This document shows, one piece after another, positions 1 to 5,702 of a stretch of 11,124 nt of DNA (position 1 is its first letter; each line of letters starts with the position of its first letter). The notes beneath the pieces were generated by a model. That model did not search any database. It was not told the DNA's origin and saw nothing but the letters and a program-made list of their open reading frames with translations. Position numbers and translations under genes: made by a program. This DNA comes from JBILCM01 sp044353165 (lineage in GTDB: Bacteria > Bacillota > Bacilli > Paenibacillales > YIM-B00363): contig JBILCM010000070.1 of NCBI GenBank assembly GCA_044353165.1, positions 1 to 11,124 of the forward strand, read 5' to 3'.

Positions 1-17
1 GTCCCTGCTGTAATCAT
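1..17 (-). CDS. Possible start of a minus-strand gene cut by the left edge
   Basis: On the minus strand an AAGGAG ribosome binding site (28-33) lies 10 nt before an ATG at 17, followed by codons for M-I-T-A-G before the window ends. The gene would diverge from the first AraC regulator, a common layout for a regulator and its target. Five codons do not allow a product to be named. The support is only the binding site and the layout. Confidence 0.35.
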
Positions 18-105
18 CGTCTGCTCTCTCCTTCACTTATCAACTTTCGATATCATCGTAACCCATGTCTGCATAAGCGTGTATAAGGCAAACCAATCAT
101 TACTA

Positions 106-170
106 GCACAAATCAATCTTATGAAATCATCTGAAAACATACATAAATACATGCCATCGCACAAATCAAT
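106..170. repeat. 12-bp direct repeat, 53 bp apart, upstream of the first AraC gene
   Basis: GCACAAATCAAT occurs exactly at 106-117 and again at 159-170, a period of 53 bp or about five helical turns. A looser relative lies at 88-100 (GCAAACCAATCAT). The right copy covers the -35 region of the candidate AraC promoter. The pair could be operator half-sites for the AraC protein acting on itself or on the divergent gene at the left edge. The repeat is seen; the function is inferred. Confidence 0.4.
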
Positions 171-176
171 ACATCA

Positions 177-185
177 TGCTACAAT
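177..185 (+). promoter_or_regulatory. Candidate extended -10 of the first AraC gene
   Basis: TGCTACAAT is a TGn-extended -10 (TACAAT at 180-185). No good -35 lies 16-18 bp upstream, where a GCACAAATCAAT repeat sits instead. The implied start of transcription near 192 falls after the ATG at 176, which argues that translation starts at 212. The leader would be very short. Confidence 0.35.
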
Positions 186-211
186 CGCTTCAAAAGGAGG
201 GATTTGATACA

Positions 212-1033
212 ATGAATATCATCATCGAATCGTTAGATATCCAATATTTTTCAATCAAACATTACAATCTCGACTATACATGGCACATTCGGGAACGGAA
301 GATTGAAGCTTCGGTCTTCTGGTATATTGAACAGGGAAAGATGAGTGGTAGAGTTCGCGGTAAGGCTTTCACGGGTACAACAGGGGATCTCATCTGCATT
401 CCTGCAGGGTCCTTCGTTTCCTCACGTGCGATTTCAGATGAATTGCGTGTAATCAGTATTAATTTCCATGCGGCTATCCGGTATGTTCGTTCAAGGAGTT
501 GGGCTGAGTTCATCACGATGCCTCTTCCTTACGCTTTACCTGAGCAATCCCTCGTCCCTCCATACATGAAAGCAATGCTTACTATTGCCGATACCGCCCC
601 TCCTGCGCAACAACTCCTATTGCAAGGACACCTGCTGCTCCTGTTCGGAGAGTTGATGAACCACCTCTTGTCTACCGATCTTCCCGTCCACTTGCAACAT
701 GGAACCCTTGATCCGCGAATTCAAGCCATCAGTGAATACTTAGCAAACCATCCCGCTCAGATGAAAAGTGTAGAACAGATGTGTACACTCGTTGACGTCA
801 GCGAGCCTCATCTGCGGAGGTTATTTTACCGTCACACAGGATTGTCTCCCATACGTTATATGCAAGATTCCAAGCTGGACCAAGGCAAGAAACTGTTGCA
901 GCATACTGATGATCGGATTTCTGAAATTGCGTTGTCGCTTGGATTTGATGATAGCAATTATTTCGCAAGACTGTTCAAAAAGAAAACGGGGTTTACCCCT
1001 AAACAATTCAGGGATAAACACCGCGGGTTGTGA
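212..1033 (+). CDS. AraC-family transcriptional regulator (first of three)
   Basis: This is a 273-residue DNA-binding regulator with an N-terminal cupin-like sensing half and a C-terminal AraC double helix-turn-helix at about residues 167-273. The C-terminal half shows the family signature ISEIALSLGFDDSNYFARLFKKKTG followed by the usual P-x-x-F/Y-R end, split here as ISEIALSLGF and DDSNYFARLFKKKTG. I chose the ATG at 212 because an AAAAGGAGGG site ends about 10 nt before it; the in-frame ATG at 176 has no binding site and overlaps a likely -10. The effector is unknown. A probable target gene diverges at the left edge. Oddity: the last 55 bp of the gene are duplicated 742 bp downstream, beyond a toxin-antitoxin pair, so its present 3' end may have been supplied by an insertion. 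Confidence 0.9.
   Translation: MNIIIESLDIQYFSIKHYNLDYTWHIRERKIEASVFWYIEQGKMSGRVRGKAFTGTTGDLICIPAGSFVSSRAISDELRVISINFHAAIRYVRSRSWAEFITMPLPYALPEQSLVPPYMKAMLTIADTAPPAQQLLLQGHLLLLFGELMNHLLSTDLPVHLQHGTLDPRIQAISEYLANHPAQMKSVEQMCTLVDVSEPHLRRLFYRHTGLSPIRYMQDSKLDQGKKLLQHTDDRISEIALSLGFDDSNYFARLFKKKTGFTPKQFRDKHRGL
979..1033 (+). repeat. 55-bp direct repeat, left copy (coding end of the AraC gene)
   Basis: This segment encodes the regulator's last 17 residues (from KKTGF to HRGL) plus TGA. It matches 1721-1775 at 54 of 55 positions; the one difference is T at 1000 against C at 1742. After one mismatch the next three bases (TGA) also agree, giving 57 of 59. The base just upstream (978, A against C at 1720) breaks the match sharply. 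The segment contains an inverted GGGGT-TT-ACCCC and a CCGCGG palindrome. Confidence 0.95.
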
Positions 1034-1048
1034 GTGAAATACAAGTCG

Positions 1049-1082
1049 GTATATGTTTTCAACAAACCGAAAATGATATACT
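1049..1082 (+). promoter_or_regulatory. Candidate promoter and inverted repeat of the mntA-hepT pair
   Basis: TATACT at 1077-1082 is a plausible -10, with a weak TGTTTT -35 at 1054-1059 (17-bp spacer). GTATAT at 1049-1054 and ATATAC at 1076-1081 form a 6-bp inverted repeat, the right arm overlapping the -10. This could be the pair's own operator. The motif is AT-rich and short, so chance is possible. Confidence 0.35.
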
Positions 1083-1100
1083 AGGTATGAGGTGATGATC

Positions 1101-1391
1101 ATGTCAGGAATGGAACTGTTGAATCATTACAAACAAAAAATAAAACTTATCGGTGAAGAAAATGGCATCTCAAACATTCGCATATTCGGGTCTGTCATTC
1201 GAAATGAGGATGGTACAGATAGCGATATTGATTTATTAATTGAAGTTGATGAAGATCGTACATTATTTGATGTCATCCGTTTTAAATACTCCGTTGAGCA
1301 TTTATTAGGACGTGAAGTTGACGTGATCTCAGATCGAGCTGTTCATAAATCCTTAAAGACCGAGATCATCGATAAGGCAATACAATTATGA
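1101..1391 (+). CDS. mntA: MntA-like antitoxin, minimal nucleotidyltransferase
   Basis: This 96-residue MNT-family protein is the antitoxin of a HEPN/MNT module. In characterised pairs MntA transfers AMP from ATP to a tyrosine of the HepT toxin and so disarms it. The catalytic signature is intact: G30-S31, ten residues, then D42-I-D44 (SDIDLL), with the third acidic residue probably D74 in EVDVI. The length is normal for a stand-alone MNT protein. I chose the ATG at 1101, 5 nt after a GAGGTGA site; upstream GTG (1092) and ATG (1095) codons overlap that site. The stop codon overlaps the start of the toxin gene in ATGA, so the two are translationally coupled. The low G+C and repeat-bounded setting suggest acquisition by transfer. 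Confidence 0.88.
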   Translation: MSGMELLNHYKQKIKLIGEENGISNIRIFGSVIRNEDGTDSDIDLLIEVDEDRTLFDVIRFKYSVEHLLGREVDVISDRAVHKSLKTEIIDKAIQL

Positions 1392-1717
1392 GGGACGACA
1401 AAGTATATCTCGAACACATTCTAGAGAGTATAGACTATATTGCATCGTTCGTTACGGTTGGGAAGGACGAGTTTTTCAATTCAAGATTAATTCAAGATGC
1501 TGTCATTCGTAATCTTGAAATTATAGGGGAAGCAGTTAAAAATCTTTCCAGTACGATACGTGCGCAACATCAAGATATCCCTTGGCGGGAAATGGCAGGC
1601 CTAAGAGATATATTAATCCATGAATATTTTGGGGTAGATCTACATACAGTTTGGGGGGTTGTTGAGAAAGAGCTTCCCCGATTAAAACCAGCAATTCAAG
1701 CTATATTGGAGCAATAA
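1388..1717 (+). CDS. hepT: HepT-like HEPN toxin ribonuclease (DUF86)
   Basis: This 109-residue, all-helical HEPN-domain protein of the DUF86/HepT family cleaves RNA as a dimer in characterised systems. The catalytic R-x4-H-x-Y motif is complete: R73-DILI-H78-E-Y80. The tyrosine corresponds to the residue AMPylated by MntA in studied pairs. The fold's earlier conserved segment is also present, around RNLEIIGEAVKNLS at residues 41-54. The start overlaps the mntA stop by 4 nt and no separate binding site is needed. The gene looks intact, so the module is probably active. Only 3 nt separate its stop codon from the orphan copy of the AraC gene end. Confidence 0.9.
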   Translation: MRDDKVYLEHILESIDYIASFVTVGKDEFFNSRLIQDAVIRNLEIIGEAVKNLSSTIRAQHQDIPWREMAGLRDILIHEYFGVDLHTVWGVVEKELPRLKPAIQAILEQ

Positions 1718-1720
1718 CCC

Positions 1721-1775
1721 AAAGAAAACGGGGTTTACCCCCAAACAATTCAGGGATAAACACCGCGGGTTGTGA
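1721..1775 (+). repeat. 55-bp direct repeat, right copy (orphan AraC gene end)
   Basis: This is the second copy of the AraC 3' end (54 of 55 identical to 979-1033). It has no upstream coding sequence and is probably not translated. Its single difference (C at 1742) is at a third codon position and would leave proline unchanged. It ends 15 nt before the stop of the convergent oxygenase gene, so the original layout was probably two convergent genes 15 nt apart. Read on the minus strand, its GGGGTAAACCCC followed by GTTTTCTTT could act as a weak terminator for the oxygenase gene. Confidence 0.95.
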
Positions 1776-1790
1776 ATGATTCATTTTCCT

Positions 1791-2675
1791 CTATTTCACA
1801 CGATGGAGTTTCTTGCCTGCACTTCCGACCAACGCTTCTTCCCAGCGGCGACACCAAGTGTCATAATCGCGAGTCACGCTTTCCGGAGACTTCGCACTGC
1901 GTACCGGGAATTCGGGGTGGAACGGCCTTCCTGTTGGTTCTCCCGTCCGTTGGTATCGCAGATCCAAAGTCCACCGCACAACGTTCGATACATTCGGTGT
2001 TCCACGGTGCGGCGTGTATTTGTTCATCACAATCAATCCACCCTTGTAACATTCACCCAACACCGGTTCGACATTCGGAAGCTGTGCGGGTACAATCGTC
2101 GTTCCTCCCTCTGCTTGATGTTCAAGAAGCCCCTCACGAAATACATTCGACATCAGTTCCATGCAACCCGTCGCACGGACCGCATCCACGAGCGGTAACC
2201 AGAATGTGATGATCTCTGAATCATCGGCTTCTTCCAGTGTAACACCCGCATCTTGATGCCATGGCACGTTCTGGTATGGATTGAATTCTCCTCGCAGTGA
2301 TGCCTCTGGCACTTTCCCCCGCAGATGTTGAATGGGATTGCACGTGATTTCGCTACTTAATAAACTTTCGGCTACATCAAGCAGTGCATCATTGTGCAAG
2401 AAGTCGAATAACGCTTTAGAACGCCACTGCATAATGTCCATCTTTGCGCCAATTTCTTTACTTTGTTCATATAACAAGGCATAACGTCGCTCGAACGGCT
2501 CATGCTCATGCAACTCGGTTATTTTGCCCTCGGCTTGTAATTTTCGTGCTCGCTCATCGATAAATCCATTGATCGCATCGATGACGGGTTGTAAATCTTT
2601 GTCCCCGAACACGCCATCCAGAATAATAAAGCCATCTTCGCGATATTGTTTCACTTGCTCCACCGTCAGTTTCAT
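1791..2675 (-). CDS. Phytanoyl-CoA dioxygenase (PhyH) family Fe(II)/2-oxoglutarate oxygenase
   Basis: This 294-residue cytosolic enzyme probably hydroxylates an unknown small molecule using Fe(II), O2 and 2-oxoglutarate. The double-stranded beta-helix ligands are visible: H140-Q-D142 in VPWHQDAG, distal H223 in KYTPHRG, and R234, 11 residues later, as the likely 2-oxoglutarate-binding arginine. The length is typical for the bacterial family. I chose the ATG at 2675 because an AAGGGGTG site lies 7 nt upstream. The in-frame ATG at 2714 has no binding site and is itself part of a TATAATG -10 box, so it would lie upstream of the transcript start. The gene diverges from an AraC regulator whose likely half-sites sit beside its promoter. 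Bacterial relatives act on many substrates, so none can be named. Confidence 0.88.
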   Translation of the reverse strand: MKLTVEQVKQYREDGFIILDGVFGDKDLQPVIDAINGFIDERARKLQAEGKITELHEHEPFERRYALLYEQSKEIGAKMDIMQWRSKALFDFLHNDALLDVAESLLSSEITCNPIQHLRGKVPEASLRGEFNPYQNVPWHQDAGVTLEEADDSEIITFWLPLVDAVRATGCMELMSNVFREGLLEHQAEGGTTIVPAQLPNVEPVLGECYKGGLIVMNKYTPHRGTPNVSNVVRWTLDLRYQRTGEPTGRPFHPEFPVRSAKSPESVTRDYDTWCRRWEEALVGSAGKKLHRVK

Positions 2676-2712
2676 CGTGGGCACCCCTTCGTTGTAGTTA
2701 TTTTCATTTCTC

Positions 2713-2718
2713 ATTATA
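2713..2718 (-). promoter_or_regulatory. -10 box of the PhyH-type gene
   Basis: A consensus TATAAT reads on the minus strand, within CCTATAATGA. The position 17 bp upstream holds TCCTTT (2736-2741), a poor -35. That suggests an activator-dependent promoter, and direct repeats at 2742-2775 abut the -35 region. The same CCTATAATGA string forms the -10 of the aldo/keto reductase operon. Confidence 0.5.
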
Positions 2719-2741
2719 GGGTCTGATTCATTCGAAAAGGA

Positions 2742-2775
2742 TTGTTCTTCTGTGCAAAAATGTTGTTATAATGTG
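2742..2775. promoter_or_regulatory. Candidate AraC half-sites: TTGTTnTnnTGTG repeated at 21 bp
   Basis: TTGTTCTTCTGTG at 2742-2754 and TTGTTATAATGTG at 2763-2775 agree at 10 of 13 positions with a 21-bp period, the spacing typical of direct half-sites for AraC-family activators. They directly abut the weak -35 of the PhyH-type gene, while the distal copy covers the -10 of the regulator gene. This fits activation of one gene and repression of the other. The function is inferred. Confidence 0.4.
2764..2772 (+). promoter_or_regulatory. Extended -10 of the second AraC gene
   Basis: TGTTATAAT is an extended -10 with a perfect TATAAT at 2767-2772. A partial -35 (TTGTTC, 2742-2747) is 19 bp upstream. 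The start of transcription near 2779 excludes the in-frame ATG at 2771 as the start codon. Confidence 0.55.
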
Positions 2776-2806
2776 TTTGTACGGTGAAAATAAGGAGAGA
2801 TCTAAG

Positions 2807-3673
2807 ATGATCCATTATCGTACTTCTTACGTGTATCATTATCGCAATACGACAATAGGTCATTACAAAGAAACGTTCCATGCCCACCGCGAAGCTGAGT
2901 TTTGTTATGTTCACGAAGGTGTGGGGGATTTATGGATCGAAGGGAAACATTACGAAGTGGTGCCGGGGACGTTGTTGTTCTTTCAACCTTTTCAGTTGCA
3001 TCGGGTGCGGATGGAAGTCACAGAACAACAACCTTTTGTTCGAACAGTGCTCACTTTTGAACCGGAGTGGTTGGAGACAACCCAGGCAGCATTCCCAGGA
3101 TTACGAAGCTTTCTCTATGAATTGCTCGACCCCCATCAATTTGTGCCGTTGTTGTCCGGCTGGAACGAAGCAGATTTCATGATTCACCATATGGAACACA
3201 GCGCACGGTTGATGCCCTCGTTAAGTCTTCCTGAACAACAAGAAGAATATATCCAATTGTTACTCACCCTATTAAGACTCATCCGAGCGAAGTGGGTCAT
3301 CTCCAAGGAGAAAGTGACACGTGTTGGCAACCCACGCCCTGATGTTGTGCAGCAGATGATGTTGTGGGTAGACACACATTATGCTGAAGAATTTCACATG
3401 AAGCAGATGGCAGAGGATCTGCATCTGACCGCCAATTATTTATCCCATCTGTTCCGCGATGTGACAGGCAACACCATCACGGATTATGTGATGGCACAGC
3501 GCCTGCGCCAAGCGTGTCACCTCTTAATGACGACGCACAAGACCATCCCGCACATCGCCAGTGAGGTTGGCTTGACGAACGCCTCCTACTTCTGCCAGAT
3601 GTTCAAGCGCAAACAAGGGATCAGTCCACATCAATATCGCTTGCTCTACAGACGTGATCATCATCGCATATAG
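2807..3673 (+). CDS. AraC-family transcriptional regulator (second), cupin-type sensor
   Basis: This 288-residue regulator begins with a cupin sensing domain. Its pattern H-x-E-x-E-F-x-Y-V-x-x-G at about residues 26-37, followed by a G-x-L-x-F-x-P-x-Q-x-H turn (FFQPFQLHRV), is typical of the AraC_binding fold. The double helix-turn-helix occupies residues 175-288, with the signature IPHIASEVGLTNASYFCQMF and a closing GISPHQYR. I chose the ATG at 2807 because TAAGGAGA (2791-2798) lies about 8 nt upstream and the -10 lies beyond the alternative ATG at 2771. It is transcribed divergently from the PhyH-type oxygenase gene, so that gene is its probable target. The ligand is unknown; cupin AraC sensors of this type usually bind sugars or other small polar compounds. 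Confidence 0.92.
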   Translation: MIHYRTSYVYHYRNTTIGHYKETFHAHREAEFCYVHEGVGDLWIEGKHYEVVPGTLLFFQPFQLHRVRMEVTEQQPFVRTVLTFEPEWLETTQAAFPGLRSFLYELLDPHQFVPLLSGWNEADFMIHHMEHSARLMPSLSLPEQQEEYIQLLLTLLRLIRAKWVISKEKVTRVGNPRPDVVQQMMLWVDTHYAEEFHMKQMAEDLHLTANYLSHLFRDVTGNTITDYVMAQRLRQACHLLMTTHKTIPHIASEVGLTNASYFCQMFKRKQGISPHQYRLLYRRDHHRI

Positions 3674-3674
3674 T

Positions 3675-3695
3675 TTTCGTTGCCGATATCGGGGT
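3675..3695 (+). promoter_or_regulatory. Shared operator-like motif, copy 1 (third AraC promoter)
   Basis: T-TTCGTTGCC-G-ATATCGGGGT matches 8810-8830 at 20 of 21 positions. It contains the perfect palindrome CCGATATCGG (3683-3692). It overlaps the -35 region of the third AraC gene, a position suited to autorepression. The other copy sits upstream of the aldo/keto reductase operon. Confidence 0.6.
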
Positions 3696-3705
3696 CATCT
3701 ATTAT
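3676..3705 (+). promoter_or_regulatory. Candidate promoter of the third AraC gene
   Basis: TATTAT at 3700-3705 is a good -10. TTCGTT at 3676-3681 is a partial -35 at 18 bp and is part of the shared operator-like motif. Transcription would start near 3712 and give a leader of about 15 nt carrying the GAGGTG ribosome binding site. Confidence 0.4.
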
Positions 3706-3726
3706 GCTAGTGTTGAGGTGAATATC

Positions 3727-4632
3727 ATGGGGAAGAGCAGCAAGCCGCTATTTTCACAGAGCCCAATAGAGACGATCGAGCAACTGCAAGATACGTTCTT
3801 CCCGCCATATATTACGCTAGCTCATCTGTTCCATGCCCCATCCAGTTGGGGTATACGCAGCCGCATCCTGCATCAATACCAGCTCCAGTACGTCGTCAAC
3901 GGGGTTGCCGAATACCGTATTGGCGATCGACTGTATGTGACCAAAACCGGGGATTTGGTTTTTCATCGGCCCGGCGAGCATCATGCCGTCCACACGGTCA
4001 AGGGCGAGCCTTATGTGTGCTTGTCGATTGTATTCCATTTTGGCACACAGCCGTTCCCGATCGATGTGCTGCTAACGAGTGCTCACCATATGGGCAACTA
4101 CCACAACACCGAAGTCGAACGAAAACTAACCCAGTTGGTCGTGCAGTATCAACAACCCGGTTTGGATCATAAGTTGCGTTCGCAAGCCTTATTACTAGAA
4201 GTTCTCGCAGATCTAAATCGGAATGCGGGTCAATTCGGCCGTAACGAGGTCGAGTCCGACCTCATCCAAACCGCGACCACCGCGAAGATGGCACTTGCCA
4301 AGAAATACATTGCTGAACATTATCGTGAACCTCTGAGTATTGGCGATCTGCAAGCGATCACCCACCTCAGCCAAGATTATCTCATCGAGCGTTTCAAGCT
4401 GACCGTTGGGATGACACCGATTCAATATCAAATTCATCTGCGTGTGGAGAAGGCGAAGGAACTTGCGGTGCAAGAAGGACTCTCAGTGAGTGAAATTGCG
4501 CATTATCTCGGATACGCCGACGTGCATACGTTCGGCCGTATGTTCAAGAAAAAAACTGGCTCCAGTCTGAGCCAGTTCTGTTCCACCTTATTCACTGACG
4601 CACCCAGTCACGACGAGACACTGACAGAGTAA
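3727..4632 (+). CDS. AraC-family transcriptional regulator (third), likely controls the aldo/keto reductase operon
   Basis: This 301-residue regulator has a cupin-like sensing half in which LQYVVNGVAEYRIGDRLY and a GDLVFHRPGEHHAV turn are visible at about residues 55-90. The double helix-turn-helix spans residues 185-301, with VSEIAHYLGYADVHTFGRMF followed by KKKTG. I chose the ATG at 3727, 6 nt after GAGGTG (3715-3720); the GTG at 3718 is inside that site. The gene is convergent with the four-gene operon at 4659-8725, only 26 nt apart. A 21-bp motif in its promoter recurs upstream of that operon, so it is probably self-regulating and the operon's controller. Oddity: the codons for KKKTGSSLSQF also form the operon's intrinsic terminator on the other strand. 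Confidence 0.9.
   Translation: MGKSSKPLFSQSPIETIEQLQDTFFPPYITLAHLFHAPSSWGIRSRILHQYQLQYVVNGVAEYRIGDRLYVTKTGDLVFHRPGEHHAVHTVKGEPYVCLSIVFHFGTQPFPIDVLLTSAHHMGNYHNTEVERKLTQLVVQYQQPGLDHKLRSQALLLEVLADLNRNAGQFGRNEVESDLIQTATTAKMALAKKYIAEHYREPLSIGDLQAITHLSQDYLIERFKLTVGMTPIQYQIHLRVEKAKELAVQEGLSVSEIAHYLGYADVHTFGRMFKKKTGSSLSQFCSTLFTDAPSHDETLTE
4545..4577 (-). terminator. Intrinsic terminator of the minus-strand operon, inside the third AraC gene
   Basis: On the minus strand AACTGGCTC (4577-4569), a 6-nt loop and GAGCCAGTT (4562-4554) form a perfect 9-bp stem, followed by five further T residues (TTTTTCTTG). It lies 81 nt past the stop of the DUF4432 gene. It is entirely within the coding 3' end of the convergent AraC gene. 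On the plus strand no T-run follows the stem, so it should act in one direction only. Confidence 0.75.
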
Positions 4633-4658
4633 TGTAACCCTTCTCGATGCCATGAAGA

Positions 4659-5702
4659 TCATCTTGCCTTTGTTTCCGCTTCGAATTGATCCAATTCATC
4701 ATGCGAAGTGAGTACGGTGAATCGGAGATGATACGTCTTCGAACCTCCCGGTGGAATTTCTTCCAACCATCCGCGTTCGCGATCTTTAGCACGTCCCTCA
4801 ACCCCGCTATTCATCGGTTCGAATGCCATCACATATTCCCCATGGCCGTAGTGAAGCCAATTTCCCACCCGAGGAAGTTGCGCTTTCGGATATTCGAGCT
4901 TAATGCCCAACCCAAGCCGACGATTGATGATGCCCATCTGCACCATCCCCTGCGGATCGGCTTTGAGATCCAAATATAGATAATCCTGCGATGCCCCATC
5001 ATGAAGGGACATCGGTGCTGGGATCTGTTTGAAATCCTCAATCCGATGATCACGTACATTATCAGAGAGCGGTGTAACCGATGCAGCTTGATAAACCAGA
5101 GTCGCCCCCTCATCGATCAACGGATACCCGAATGTAAAATGGTACAAGATCGCATGCGGTGTCGATTGATTGTGGTGGTTCGTGAACACATCGGTGATCT
5201 CAATCGCCGGAGCATTGTAGGTGGTTCGGATCCGTCGACGAAGACTCACATTCGGTCCAAACAAGGATGCTTCACGCACTTCACCGGCAATGACCATCTC
5301 ATAGGTATCCTCTGTCCATCCTGTTTCAACCCGATGGACGGTAGCTCGCAAGTTGGAATGGCGCCCGTGCAAACCCAACGCCTCGCCTTGGTCCACGTTC
5401 GGGCGACCGGTGTAGGTCGTCCCGCATGTGACCAGAAGTCCTCCATAGAACGCTCGCAAAAATTCGGACCCTCTGGCATAACTTTCAGACGGTGCCGTGA
5501 TCCCGCCAAAGCTACGATAATGAAGCGCAATCCCCTTGTAGAAGGTGTCTGCAATATCAAGCCCTCGGTTTTTCAACACGCTGAACGTCAATCCCGATCC
5601 ATTATAAAACTCAGCCACTTTCACGCCTTCACTGGGTCCGTTATCAAACGTGTATTCCTTGATGCCGCATAGTTGATTCATATTGATCAGTTTATCGTTC
5701 AC
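4659..5702 (-). CDS. DUF4432 aldose-1-epimerase-like protein
   Basis: This 347-residue cytosolic protein has the galactose-mutarotase-like beta-sandwich fold of the DUF4432 family. Visible family marks are NRGLDI (45-50), GGLLVTCG (87-94), LHGRHSN (111-117), LYHFTFGYPLID (186-197), the acidic FEP at 294-296 and the PPGG turn at 317-320. Histidines 112, 115 and 188 and E295 are candidates for the sugar-binding and catalytic site by analogy with mutarotases. Members probably interconvert anomers or epimers of sugars or similar carbonyl compounds; the substrate here is unknown. The start is GTG at 5702, overlapping the creatininase stop as GTGA, with a somewhat distant GGAAGGA about 12 nt upstream; coupling probably drives initiation. 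It is the last gene of the operon. Confidence 0.85.
   Translation of the reverse strand: MNDKLINMNQLCGIKEYTFDNGPSEGVKVAEFYNGSGLTFSVLKNRGLDIADTFYKGIALHYRSFGGITAPSESYARGSEFLRAFYGGLLVTCGTTYTGRPNVDQGEALGLHGRHSNLRATVHRVETGWTEDTYEMVIAGEVREASLFGPNVSLRRRIRTTYNAPAIEITDVFTNHHNQSTPHAILYHFTFGYPLIDEGATLVYQAASVTPLSDNVRDHRIEDFKQIPAPMSLHDGASQDYLYLDLKADPQGMVQMGIINRRLGLGIKLEYPKAQLPRVGNWLHYGHGEYVMAFEPMNSGVEGRAKDRERGWLEEIPPGGSKTYHLRFTVLTSHDELDQFEAETKAR

Larger units (their letters stand above)
1034..1775 (+). mobile_element. Candidate 742-bp inserted unit carrying mntA-hepT
   Basis: Between the stop codon of the AraC gene and the end of the right repeat copy lies a unit holding only a toxin-antitoxin pair and its promoter. 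The flanking repeat is the 3' end of a protein gene, the pattern left when an element integrates into a gene end and restores it. Base composition fits foreign origin: sampled 60-bp stretches of the pair are about 32-35% G+C, against about 45% in the AraC gene and 55-60% in the catabolic genes. No recombinase is encoded in the unit, so it would have to move in trans or be a remnant. A tandem-duplication accident is the main alternative. Confidence 0.45.

Noticed and set aside
581..600. Partial matches to the shared 21-bp motif (TTGCCGATA near 585, also near 3903 and 7333)
   Set aside because: Only 8-10 bases agree and all lie inside coding sequence, so chance is sufficient.
1716..1742. Possible terminator just after hepT (AACCC with GGGTT, and GGGGTTTACCCC)
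   Set aside because: The stems are only 5 bp, one has a 2-nt loop, and no T-run follows on the plus strand. The sequence is explained by the repeat of the AraC gene end.
1772..2209. Two long plus-strand open frames opposite the PhyH-type gene
   Set aside because: They lie wholly within the antisense of a gene with clear Fe(II)/2-oxoglutarate motifs, show no recognisable domain and have no convincing ribosome binding site.
5001..5672. 223-codon plus-strand open frame opposite the DUF4432 gene
   Set aside because: It is antisense to a gene with conserved family motifs throughout; the composition is Cys/Arg-rich and irregular, as expected of a shadow frame.
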